From the NCBI RefSeq assembly GCF_034387475.1, contig NZ_JAXCIL010000001.1:1240001-1304000 (forward strand): a DNA stretch of 64,000 bases, in the 5' to 3' direction. The position numbers and the translations under genes were made by a program. Numbering within the stretch: position 1 is the stretch's first letter; each line of letters opens with the position of its first letter. Below are positions 8,151-15,612 of this stretch, piece by piece. The DNA is from Pseudomonas sp. Teo4 (GTDB lineage: Bacteria; Pseudomonadota; Gammaproteobacteria; Pseudomonadales; Pseudomonadaceae). The notes under the pieces were generated by a model. The model saw only the letters and a list, made by a program, of their open reading frames with translations, was not told the origin of the DNA and made no database searches.

Positions 8151-9485
8151 ATGAGTCGCCAACTGAGCCTCGGTGCCTTTCTCATGGCCACCGGGCACCA
8201 CGTCGCCGCCTGGCGTCACCCGGATGTACCCGCCGACCCGCTGGACTTCGCCAGCTACCGCCGCGCTGCGCAGGTCGCCGAGGCCGCCTGCTTCGACGCG
8301 CTGTTCGTTGCTGACAGTGTGGCCGCGCCCAACGACCCCCTGGCCAGTCACAGCGCCCGCTCGGTGTACTTCGAACCCCTGACCCTGCTGTCGGCCCTGA
8401 GTGCGGTGACCGAGCGCATCGGCCTGGTCGCCACCGCCACCACGAGCTACAACGAGCCCTACCACGTGGCGCGCAAGTTTGCCTCGCTGGACCACTTGTC
8501 CGGCGGGCGCGCCGGCTGGAACCTGGTCACCTCCGACGCCGCCGCCGAGGCCGGCAATTTTGGCCGTCAGGCGCATATTGCGCATGCCGAACGCTATGCC
8601 CGTGCCCGTGAATTCCAACAGGTGGTGCAGGGCCTGTGGGACAGCTGGGCGGACGATGCCTTCGTGCGTGACAAAGCCGCAGGCCTGTTCCATCGGCCCG
8701 AGGGGGTGCGCAGCCTCGACCATCTAGGTGAGCATTTTCGGGTCAAAGGGCCGTTGAACGTCGCACGCTCACCTCAGGGAAGGCCGGTGCTGGTGCAGGC
8801 TGGCTCTTCCGAGACGGGCCGTGAGTTGGCGGCCGAGACGGCCGAGGTGGTGTTTACCGCCCAGCCGAGTCTGGCCCGTGCCCAGGCCTTCTACGCCGAC
8901 CTCAAGGGGCGCCTGGCACGTTACGGTCGTGATGAGGATTCATTGAAAGTCATGCCCGGCGTGTTCGTGGTGGTCGGGCGCACTACGCAAGAGGCCCAGG
9001 ACAAGTTCGAGCAGTTCCAGGCGCTGGTCGACCCGCGCGTGGGCGTTGCCTTGCTGGGCCGCATGCTGGGCAACTTCGACCTCTCGGGCTACCCGCTGGA
9101 TGGCCCGCTGCCGGAACTGCCGACCACCGAGGATGGCCAGCGCAGCCGCCAGCTATTGCTTACCGAGCTTGCCGGAAACGAGCAACTGACCCTGGCCCAG
9201 CTAGGCCGGCGGATTGCTGGTGGGCGAGGGCACTACAGCCTGGTCGGCACCCCTGAACAGATCGCTGACGAGCTGCAAGCCTGGTTCGAAGGGCGCGCCG
9301 CCGACGGATTCAACGTGCTGGTGCCGCACCTGCCCCAGGGCCTGGAAGAGTTTGCCAGCCAGGTGGTGCCCGAACTGCAGCGCCGTGGCCTGTTCCGCCG
9401 CCATTACCAGGGACGCACCTTGCGCGAGCACCTGGGCCTGCAGCGGCCCGCCAACCCATTCTTTGCCGACCGAGGTCAACCATGA
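8151..9485 (+). CDS. LLM-class FMN-dependent monooxygenase, NtaA/SnaA/DszA family
   Basis: 444 aa, a luciferase-like TIM-barrel flavin monooxygenase of the group containing nitrilotriacetate monooxygenase NtaA, dimethylsulfide monooxygenase DmoA and dibenzothiophene-sulfone monooxygenase DszA. Visible marks are LGAFLMATGHH at the N-terminus, FEPLTLLSALSAVTERIGL, LDHLSGGRAGWNLVTS and the GTPEQIADELQAWF C-terminal element. It needs FMNH2 from a separate reductase; none is adjacent. The second of two in-frame ATGs was chosen because AAAGGAG (8138-8144) is 6 bp from it. The stop overlaps the next start (ATGA), giving coupled translation with the aldo/keto reductase. The oxidised substrate is unknown. 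Confidence 0.93.
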   Translation: MSRQLSLGAFLMATGHHVAAWRHPDVPADPLDFASYRRAAQVAEAACFDALFVADSVAAPNDPLASHSARSVYFEPLTLLSALSAVTERIGLVATATTSYNEPYHVARKFASLDHLSGGRAGWNLVTSDAAAEAGNFGRQAHIAHAERYARAREFQQVVQGLWDSWADDAFVRDKAAGLFHRPEGVRSLDHLGEHFRVKGPLNVARSPQGRPVLVQAGSSETGRELAAETAEVVFTAQPSLARAQAFYADLKGRLARYGRDEDSLKVMPGVFVVVGRTTQEAQDKFEQFQALVDPRVGVALLGRMLGNFDLSGYPLDGPLPELPTTEDGQRSRQLLLTELAGNEQLTLAQLGRRIAGGRGHYSLVGTPEQIADELQAWFEGRAADGFNVLVPHLPQGLEEFASQVVPELQRRGLFRRHYQGRTLREHLGLQRPANPFFADRGQP

Positions 9486-10525
9486 GTTACATCGCCCACC
9501 CCGAGCGCTATTCGCGCATGCCTTATCGTCGTGTCGGCCGCAGCGGCCTGGTGCTGCCAGCGCTGTCGCTGGGCCTGTGGCACAACTTCGGCGATACCAC
9601 CCCCATCGAAACTCAGCGTGCCTTGCTGCGCACGGCTTTCGATGCCGGCATCAACCATTTCGACCTGGCCAACAATTACGGCCCGCCCTATGGCAGCGCC
9701 GAGACCAACTTCGGCCGCCTGCTGCGCGAGGACCTGCGCAGTTACCGCGACGAGCTGATCATTTCCAGCAAGGCCGGTTGGGACATGTGGCCTGGCCCTT
9801 ACGGGCAGGGCGGCAGCTCGCGCAAATACCTGATTTCAAGCCTTGACCAAAGCCTCGGGCGCCTGGGCCTGGACTATGTCGATATCTTCTATTCGCACCG
9901 TTTCGACGCGCAGACGCCGCTGGAGGAGACCGCCATCGCACTGGCCGACATCGTGCGCCAGGGCAAGGCGTTGTACATCGGCATTTCCTCGTATTCGGCA
10001 GGCAAGACCCGTGAGATCGCCGCGCTGCTGGCTGAGTTGAAGGTGCCGCTGCTGATCCATCAGCCTTCGTACAACCTGTTCAACCGCTGGATCGAGCGCG
10101 ACCTGCTGGACACCACCGACGACGTAGGTGCCGGGGTAATCGTGTTTACCGCGCTTGCCCAAGGGTTGCTCAGCGACAAGTACCTGAACGGCATTCCGGC
10201 TGACGCCCGCGTCAACCGGGCCGGCGGCGCTTCGTTGCGCCCGGAGCACCTGTCGCAGGCCAACCTTGATCGCGCTCGGGCCCTCAACGAGATCGCCCGT
10301 GGCCGCGGCCAGAGCCTGGCCCAGCTGGCCTTGGCCTGGACCTTGCGCGACTCGCGTGTCAGTTCGGCGCTGATCGGTGCCAGCCGGCCCGAGCAGATCC
10401 TCGAGAATGTCGCGGCACTCGACAATCTGGCATTCAGCGCCGAAGAACTGGCGCAGATCGACCGGTACGCCGTGGAAGGCGGAATCAACCTCTGGGAAAA
10501 ACCCTCGACCGACTGGAAGGAGTGA
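9482..10525 (+). CDS. Aldo/keto reductase, YghZ/Kv-beta type
   Basis: 347 aa NADPH-dependent aldo/keto reductase of the YghZ (L-glyceraldehyde-3-phosphate reductase) subfamily. Marks: DAGINHFDLANNYGPPYGSAE containing the catalytic Asp and Tyr, SSKAGWDMWPGPYG with the Lys, and YSHRFDAQTPLEET with the His. The C-terminal SALIGASRPEQILENVAAL binds the cofactor. ATGA overlap with the monooxygenase stop indicates operon structure and suggests that it reduces an aldehyde or ketone released by the oxygenase (inference). Three bases separate it from the next gene. Confidence 0.93.
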   Translation: MSYIAHPERYSRMPYRRVGRSGLVLPALSLGLWHNFGDTTPIETQRALLRTAFDAGINHFDLANNYGPPYGSAETNFGRLLREDLRSYRDELIISSKAGWDMWPGPYGQGGSSRKYLISSLDQSLGRLGLDYVDIFYSHRFDAQTPLEETAIALADIVRQGKALYIGISSYSAGKTREIAALLAELKVPLLIHQPSYNLFNRWIERDLLDTTDDVGAGVIVFTALAQGLLSDKYLNGIPADARVNRAGGASLRPEHLSQANLDRARALNEIARGRGQSLAQLALAWTLRDSRVSSALIGASRPEQILENVAALDNLAFSAEELAQIDRYAVEGGINLWEKPSTDWKE

Positions 10526-10528
10526 CCG

Positions 10529-11458
10529 ATGACCGTGTTACGTCTTGCCTTGCTGATGCTGCTGGGCCTGGCCGGTGTCGCCCAGGCGGCGGACCCTGCA
10601 ACCTTGCGCATCGGTTATCAGAAGGGCTCGATCAGCCTGGTGTTGGCCAAGCAGCACCGCCTGCTGGAACAGCGCTTTGCCAATACCAAGGTCGAGTGGA
10701 TCGAGTTCCCCGCCGGCCCGCAGATGCTTGAGGCGCTGAACGTCGGCAGCCTCGACATCGGCTCGACCGGGGACATTCCTCCGCTGTTCGCCCAGGCGGC
10801 GGGCGCCGATCTGCTGTACATCGGTGCCGAACCGCCCAAGCCTCGGGCAGAGGTGATTCTGGTGGCCAAGGACAGCCCGATCACGAGCGTGGAGGCGCTC
10901 AAAGGCAAGCGTGTGGCGTTGCAGAAGGGTTCAAGTGCACACAACCTGCTGCTGCGGGCGCTGGCCAAGGCCGGCTTGAGCATGCGCGACGTGCAGCCGG
11001 TGTACCTGGCGCCTGCCGATGCCCGGGCCGCGTTCGAGCGCGGCAGCGTGGACGCTTGGGCGATCTGGGACCCGTTCTACTCGGCCATCGAGTTGGAGGG
11101 CAAGGCGCGGTTGCTGGTTGACGGCCAAGGTTTGGGCTTGATCGGGCCCTTCATGCTGGGCGCGCGGGGATATGTCGAGGCCAACGGCGCCTTTGTCAAG
11201 CAGCTGCTAGCACAAATCACCCAGGCAGAGGCGCTGACCCGCAGCGATGAGGCGGGCAGCATCACGGTGCTGGCGCAGTTCATGGGCCTGCCGGAAGCGG
11301 TGGTGCGGCGCAGTTTCAGCCATCGTCCGGCTTCGCCGGTGCTGCCGGTGAGCGATGAGATTGTCGCGGCGCAGCAGCGTACGGCCGAGCTGTTCTTCGA
11401 GAACCGGGTGCTGCCCAAGCAGGTGGACATTGCCGGGGCGGTGTGGCGGCAGGACTGA
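10529..11458 (+). CDS. Aliphatic sulfonate-type ABC transporter substrate-binding protein (SsuA-like)
   Basis: 309 aa. Sec signal peptide (MTVLRLALLMLLGLAGVAQA) and the SsuA/TauA/nitrate binding fold: LRIGYQKGSISLVLAKQH, VEWIEFPAGPQMLEALNVGSLDIGSTGDIPPLFAQAAG, and DAWAIWDPFYSAIE. These fit proteins that deliver sulfonates or sulfate esters. No permease or ATPase follows; the operon ends here with a REP pair. The protein is therefore an orphan component that must use another SsuBC-like transporter or act as a delivery protein. This is the strongest hint that the receptor-monooxygenase operon handles an organosulfur compound. Confidence 0.9.
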   Translation: MTVLRLALLMLLGLAGVAQAADPATLRIGYQKGSISLVLAKQHRLLEQRFANTKVEWIEFPAGPQMLEALNVGSLDIGSTGDIPPLFAQAAGADLLYIGAEPPKPRAEVILVAKDSPITSVEALKGKRVALQKGSSAHNLLLRALAKAGLSMRDVQPVYLAPADARAAFERGSVDAWAIWDPFYSAIELEGKARLLVDGQGLGLIGPFMLGARGYVEANGAFVKQLLAQITQAEALTRSDEAGSITVLAQFMGLPEAVVRRSFSHRPASPVLPVSDEIVAAQQRTAELFFENRVLPKQVDIAGAVWRQD

Positions 11459-11469
11459 TGCCGCCTGTA

Positions 11470-11583
11470 CCGGCCCCTTCGCGGGCAAGCCCGCTCCCAC
11501 AGTGACTGCACTGACTTTGAAATATTCAAGCTCTAAAAGCTGTGTGGGAGCGGGCTTGCCCGCGAACACCGGCGACGCCGGTG
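11470..11583. repeat. Inverted REP pair downstream of ssuA-like gene
   Basis: One unit (CGGCCCCTTCGCGGGCAAGC...) and its inverted partner (TGTGGGAGCGGGCTTGCCCGCGAA) flank a ~40 bp spacer, with a short ACCGGCGACGCCGGT hairpin at the outer edge. It sits between the convergent ssuA-like and GNAT genes. Confidence 0.85.
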
Positions 11584-11591
11584 CCATCCAC

Positions 11592-12071
11592 CTAACCCTG
11601 GGCAAACTTCAGCAAGGTATCGCCATCCAACCGATACCGCACCCACTCATCCTGCGCCTCGGCCCCCAGTGACTGGTAGAACCCGATCGCCGGCTCGTTC
11701 CAGTCCAGCACGCTCCACTCCAGGCGCCCGCATCGGTTCGCCACCGCCTCGCGGGCAATGTGCCGAAGCAACTGACGGCCGGCACCATCGCCGCGTTGCT
11801 CGGGGGTGATGTAGAGGTCTTCCAGGTAGATGCCGTTGCGCCCCAGCCAGGTCGAGTAGCTGTAGAAATACACGGCAAAGCCGATGGCCTGGCCGTCGCG
11901 CTCGCAGATCAGGCTGTGCACCGTGCTGCCCTCGTCGAACAGGCTGTGCTCGATGTCGGCAATGGACGCCACCACTTCATGGCGGGCGCGCTCGTAGTCG
12001 GCGAGTTCGGTGATGAAGGCCAGAATCTGCGCGGCGTCGCTGCGCACGGCAGGGCGGATGGTGAGGCTCAT
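11592..12071 (-). CDS. GNAT-family N-acetyltransferase
   Basis: 159 aa. Single GNAT domain: N-terminal MSLTIRPAVRSDAAQILAFI, central LEDLYITPEQRGDGAGRQLLRHIA with the acetyl-CoA pyrophosphate-binding Q/RxxGxG/A motif, and the C-terminal WNEPAIGFYQSLGAEAQDEW. This is the subgroup close to diamine/spermidine-type acetyltransferases, acting on a small amine in the cytoplasm; the substrate is not certain. The inner ATG is chosen since AAGGA lies 9 bp upstream; a start 27 bp earlier lacks a ribosome site. Confidence 0.9.
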   Translation of the reverse strand: MSLTIRPAVRSDAAQILAFITELADYERARHEVVASIADIEHSLFDEGSTVHSLICERDGQAIGFAVYFYSYSTWLGRNGIYLEDLYITPEQRGDGAGRQLLRHIAREAVANRCGRLEWSVLDWNEPAIGFYQSLGAEAQDEWVRYRLDGDTLLKFAQG

Positions 12072-12200
12072 GGGGGCATCCTTGTGATTGGGGTGCATCG
12101 CAAACAGTACAGTGATTTGTATCTGTTTAATTTAACTCAACTGTATCGGTCGCAGGCAGGGCGACTCGGTTAGTGTGACAGCAACGACAATAAATGCGGA

Positions 12201-12830
12201 ATGCCCGTCATGCTTGCCTCTGCCGACCTGCTCATGGCCTTCGTGCTATTTGCCTTCGTTTCTTCCATCACTCCAGGCCCGAACAACACCATGTTGCTGG
12301 CTTCGGGGGTGAACTTCGGCGTACGTCGTACCATTCCCCACGCAATTGGCATCAGCGTCGGCTTCATGGTGATGGTGATGGCGGTGGGCTTCGGCCTGGG
12401 CGAGGTGTTCAAGGCATGGCCGCCGCTGTATACCGTGCTGCGCTACACCGGGGCTGCGTACCTGCTGTACCTGGCGTGGAAAATCGCCACCTCCGGGCCG
12501 GTTGGCCAGTCCTCGTCCGGCACCCGCAAGCCCCTCGGGTTCTGGGGCGCGGCGGCGTTCCAATGGGTCAACCCCAAGGCCTGGGTAATGGCCGTGGGGG
12601 CGATCACCACCTATACGCCAGCCCAGGGCTATGTGATGAACGTCATTGTCATCGCCGCCGTATTCGCCCTGGTCAACCTGCCGAGTGTCGGGGTCTGGGT
12701 CATGTTTGGCAGTGCCCTGCGCAACCTGCTGCAGAACCCGCGCTGGCTGATGCTGTTCAATGTCCTGATGGCCTTGCTGCTGGTGATTTCGCTGTACCCG
12801 CTGCTGTTTGTAGAATCGGCGTTTTCCTGA
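12201..12830 (+). CDS. LysE/RhtB-family amino-acid exporter
   Basis: 209 aa with six hydrophobic segments and the family signature near the N-terminus (FVSSITPGPNNTMLLASG). LysE/RhtB proteins export amino acids or their derivatives across the inner membrane. The segment FQWVNPKAWVMAVGAI is also conserved. The gene is divergent from the GNAT gene, and a hydrolase gene begins 21 bp after its stop. Exported substrate unknown. Confidence 0.92.
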   Translation: MPVMLASADLLMAFVLFAFVSSITPGPNNTMLLASGVNFGVRRTIPHAIGISVGFMVMVMAVGFGLGEVFKAWPPLYTVLRYTGAAYLLYLAWKIATSGPVGQSSSGTRKPLGFWGAAAFQWVNPKAWVMAVGAITTYTPAQGYVMNVIVIAAVFALVNLPSVGVWVMFGSALRNLLQNPRWLMLFNVLMALLLVISLYPLLFVESAFS

Positions 12831-12851
12831 ACCGATGAGTACTGCACGCCG

Positions 12852-13724
12852 ATGGAGTTGATCCCCTGGTCCCACACATGCACCGAAGGTTTCACCTTGC
12901 GCGGCTGGCGCTCGCCGGCCAGCGGCAAGCCGCTGGTGCATTTTCTCCACGGCAATGGTTTCTGCAGCCTGGCCTACCAGCCTCTGTTGATGCGCCTGGC
13001 GGAGCATTTCGACCTGTGGCTGAGCGACGTGCAGGGGCATGGGGAAAGCGACCACGGCGGTGACTTTGTCGGCTGGAACCGCACTGCTGCGCTGGCCGTG
13101 GAGGCGTTCGAGGCCGGCCGTGGCGAGTACGGCGATGTACCTCGATATGCCGTCGGGCACAGTTTTGGCGGGGTGCTCACCGGCCTGATGCTGGCCAGCG
13201 AACCGCGGCTTTTCGCGCGTGCCGTGCTGCTCGACCCGGTGTTGTTCAGCCGTCGCATGATCGGGGTCATGGGCGCTGCCGCGTTGGTCGGTCTGCATCG
13301 CCGTCACGCCTTGGCCCGCAAGGCAGCCACCCGGCGCAGTCATTGGCCTGACCGCGAGGCGGCACTGGCCTCGCTGCAAGGGCGGGGCATTTTCAAGGGG
13401 TGGACCGCTGCGGCGCTGCAAGCCTATGTCGAACACGCCATCGGCGACTGCGGCGAAGCGGTGGTGCTCAAGTGCCGGCCCAGCCGAGAGGTAGAAATCT
13501 TCAGCTCGTTCCCGGCGCGTATGTGGCCAAGCCTTGGCAGTATCCAGGTGCCTACGCTGGTGTTGTATGGCGAGCACACTTACCCCTTCGTCCCGCATTC
13601 GGTGAACCGTCTGGCTGCGCTCAACGCCAATGTCGAGGCCAGGCAAGTGCCCGGCGGGCACTGTTTCATGCAGGAAGATCCGGCCATGGCGGCGGAACAG
13701 GTACAGGCCTTTCTTCAAGGTTGA
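12852..13724 (+). CDS. Alpha/beta hydrolase
   Basis: 290 aa. HGNGF (residues ~37-41) forms the oxyanion-hole region, and the nucleophile elbow is GHSFGG (AVGHSFGGVLTG, Ser near residue 99). The acid and His follow later (TYPFV region; GGHCFMQEDP with His near 273). Cytoplasmic, no signal peptide. The substrate is an ester, lactone or similar and cannot be named. It directly follows the LysE gene with a 21 bp gap and may be co-transcribed. Confidence 0.9.
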   Translation: MELIPWSHTCTEGFTLRGWRSPASGKPLVHFLHGNGFCSLAYQPLLMRLAEHFDLWLSDVQGHGESDHGGDFVGWNRTAALAVEAFEAGRGEYGDVPRYAVGHSFGGVLTGLMLASEPRLFARAVLLDPVLFSRRMIGVMGAAALVGLHRRHALARKAATRRSHWPDREAALASLQGRGIFKGWTAAALQAYVEHAIGDCGEAVVLKCRPSREVEIFSSFPARMWPSLGSIQVPTLVLYGEHTYPFVPHSVNRLAALNANVEARQVPGGHCFMQEDPAMAAEQVQAFLQG

Positions 13725-13825
13725 GTTGATTGTCCTGCCAGTGGAACGATCCATGCCATTTCAGCCGTCTTCCGGCAAATTGGCATGGTTGTTAAGGTGA
13801 GCCCAGCCAAGAGAGGAGACTTCTC

Positions 13826-14713
13826 ATGAAAAAGATTCTGGGTATCCACCGCAGCCCCCATGCCCACTGGGTTGGGGATGGTTTCCCGGTGCGCAGCCTG
13901 TTCACCTACGACAACCTGGCCAGCCAGATCAGCCCGTTCCTGCTGCTGGACTACGCCGGCCCTCATGATTTCACGCCCACCCGTGACCGGCGCGGGGTCG
14001 GCCAGCACCCGCATCGTGGTTTCGAAACCGTGACCATCGTCTACCAGGGCGAGCTGGAGCACCGCGACTCCACGGGTGCCGGTGGCCTGATCGGCCCGGG
14101 CGACGTGCAATGGATGACCGCCGCCAACGGCATCATCCATGAAGAATTCCATTCGCCGGCGTTCGCCCGCAGTGGCGGTACCTTGGAGATGGTGCAGTTG
14201 TGGGTCAACCTGCCGTCGCGGGACAAGCGCGCAGCCGCGGGCTACCAGACGCTGTTGGCCGCTGACATTCCGGTGGTGCAGCTGGAGGGCGAGGGTGGCA
14301 GTGTGCGGGTGATTGCCGGTGAGTATCTGGGCCACCAAGGGCCGGCACGCACCTTTACCCCAATGGATGTCTGGGACCTGCGCCTGAAGGCCGGTACGTC
14401 GCTGCAGTTGCCGGTGGCGCAGGGCCGCTCGGCTGCCCTGGTGGTGCTGCGCGGCAAGCTGCTGGTCAATGGCGAGCGTGAAGCCGGCCCGGCCAGTCTG
14501 GTGCTGTTCGAGCGCGACGGCGAGCATGTGGTGATCGAGGCGCAGGAGGGCAGCAGTGTGCTGCTGCTCAGTGGCGAACCGATCGACGAGCCGATCGTGG
14601 GCTATGGGCCGTTCGTGATGAACAGTCAGGCAGAGATCGCCGAGTCGTTCGATGACTTCCACGCCGGCCGGTTCGGGCAGATGGCCGACGAGCGCGAGGG
14701 CGCTGCGCACTGA
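13826..14713 (+). CDS. Pirin family protein
   Basis: 295 aa, two cupin domains. The metal-binding set of pirins is intact: HPHRGFET (two His) and GIIHEEF (His, Glu) in the N-terminal cupin. A C-terminal pirin_C domain covers about 170-280. Bacterial pirins are quercetinase-like or redox-sensing iron proteins; the physiological role here is unknown. A strong ribosome site (AGAGAGGAG) precedes the ATG. Confidence 0.93.
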   Translation: MKKILGIHRSPHAHWVGDGFPVRSLFTYDNLASQISPFLLLDYAGPHDFTPTRDRRGVGQHPHRGFETVTIVYQGELEHRDSTGAGGLIGPGDVQWMTAANGIIHEEFHSPAFARSGGTLEMVQLWVNLPSRDKRAAAGYQTLLAADIPVVQLEGEGGSVRVIAGEYLGHQGPARTFTPMDVWDLRLKAGTSLQLPVAQGRSAALVVLRGKLLVNGEREAGPASLVLFERDGEHVVIEAQEGSSVLLLSGEPIDEPIVGYGPFVMNSQAEIAESFDDFHAGRFGQMADEREGAAH

Positions 14714-14913
14714 CCGCCCGTCGCGAAGTGCCAGCATCCAGTCGAACCGCCCGGCCCCGGGCGGATTCTTCCACTAAGGTGCTAAGGGATCTCCCTCATG
14801 ATCATTGTTCAGGCGCATGGAGTGCCGCTTGAACATGCGCATTATCAATTGGCACCCCACGCGGCAAAGGCGTACTCACACAACAGGCCATCCAGTACAG
14901 AGAGGGTCGTACC

Positions 14914-15174
14914 ATGTCGTTGATTGGAGTTTCGATGCTAGAGATGCGGCAAATGATCGAGCAAGCCTGCCTGCCCGATCGTTGTGAGGTCAGCTGCCCG
15001 GACGGCACCACCCTGACAATCCGCCTCGGTCAGGGACAATCGCTCGATGACTGCGTCACGCTGACGTCGGTTCCGCTGCAAAGCCTCAACAATTGCCGTG
15101 ATCTGGTGCATCTGGTGGGCCAACTGCATGCCCTTCGCGATGCGCACCCAACGCCGCTGAAAGCCATTGCCTGA
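14914..15174 (+). CDS. DUF1652 domain-containing protein
   Basis: 86 aa. The pattern MLEMRQMIEQACLPDRCEVS ... LTIRLGQ ... LNNCRDLVHLVGQLHAL matches DUF1652, a small family of unknown function found almost only in Pseudomonas and often present in several copies per genome. Either the first Met or the one seven codons later could be the start. A GC-rich hairpin (CCCCGGCC/GGCCGGGG at 15185-15210) just downstream may end transcription. Confidence 0.8.
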   Translation: MSLIGVSMLEMRQMIEQACLPDRCEVSCPDGTTLTIRLGQGQSLDDCVTLTSVPLQSLNNCRDLVHLVGQLHALRDAHPTPLKAIA

Positions 15175-15214
15175 CAGCGTCAAGCCCCGGCCCGCGCAGG
15201 CTGGCCGGGGGCAC

Positions 15215-15552
15215 TCATTGCAGTTCGAGCAACAGGTTCAGCCCCCCGTCACCGCACTTGCCATGGTCGCGCACCACCCCTCGGTAATTACGCCCATCCC
15301 AGATGAAGGCCACGCTGTGGGCGCGGTCGACCTTGTCCGGCAGGGGCGGGCAAATGTGCAGGCGCAGGGCCGGGCGACCCTGTAGTGTCAGCGCTGCCAG
15401 TTGGCACTGGCACTCCACGCTTTGCGCTACCGGGCCGAACAGCGTGTCGCGCACGTAATCCAGTTGCAGGCAGGCATTGGGCGCGCGGCCAGGCATTTTC
15501 ATGACCCTGGTGTTTCCGTGGCCGGGCGCAGTGCAGATCGCACGCTGGTCAT
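15215..15552 (-). CDS. Hypothetical protein, probably with a frameshift near the N-terminus
   Basis: The best ribosome site (GAGGAG, 6 bp before ATG at 15552) opens a frame that stops after 17 codons at TCATGA. A second frame starts within that stop at 15502 (MKMPGRAPNACLQLDYVRD) and continues for 95 residues to the end. The downstream part looks like real protein: QSVECQCQLAALTLQGRPALRLHICP and VAFIWDGRNYRGVVRDHGKCGDGGLNLLLEL, with Pseudomonas-like codon use. Either a single-base error joins the two into one ~112 aa protein, or the leader is a short coupled peptide. No family recognised. Confidence 0.55.
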
Positions 15553-15612
15553 GACAGGCTCCTCGCAAGTGGCGATGGGTATCTTCGTTTGAAACGTGTT
15601 CCGGGCAGATGT

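Noticed and set aside
13771..13800. Sigma-54 promoter TTGGCATG-N4 before the pirin gene
   Set aside because: The -24 half is similar but there is no GC at the -12 position.
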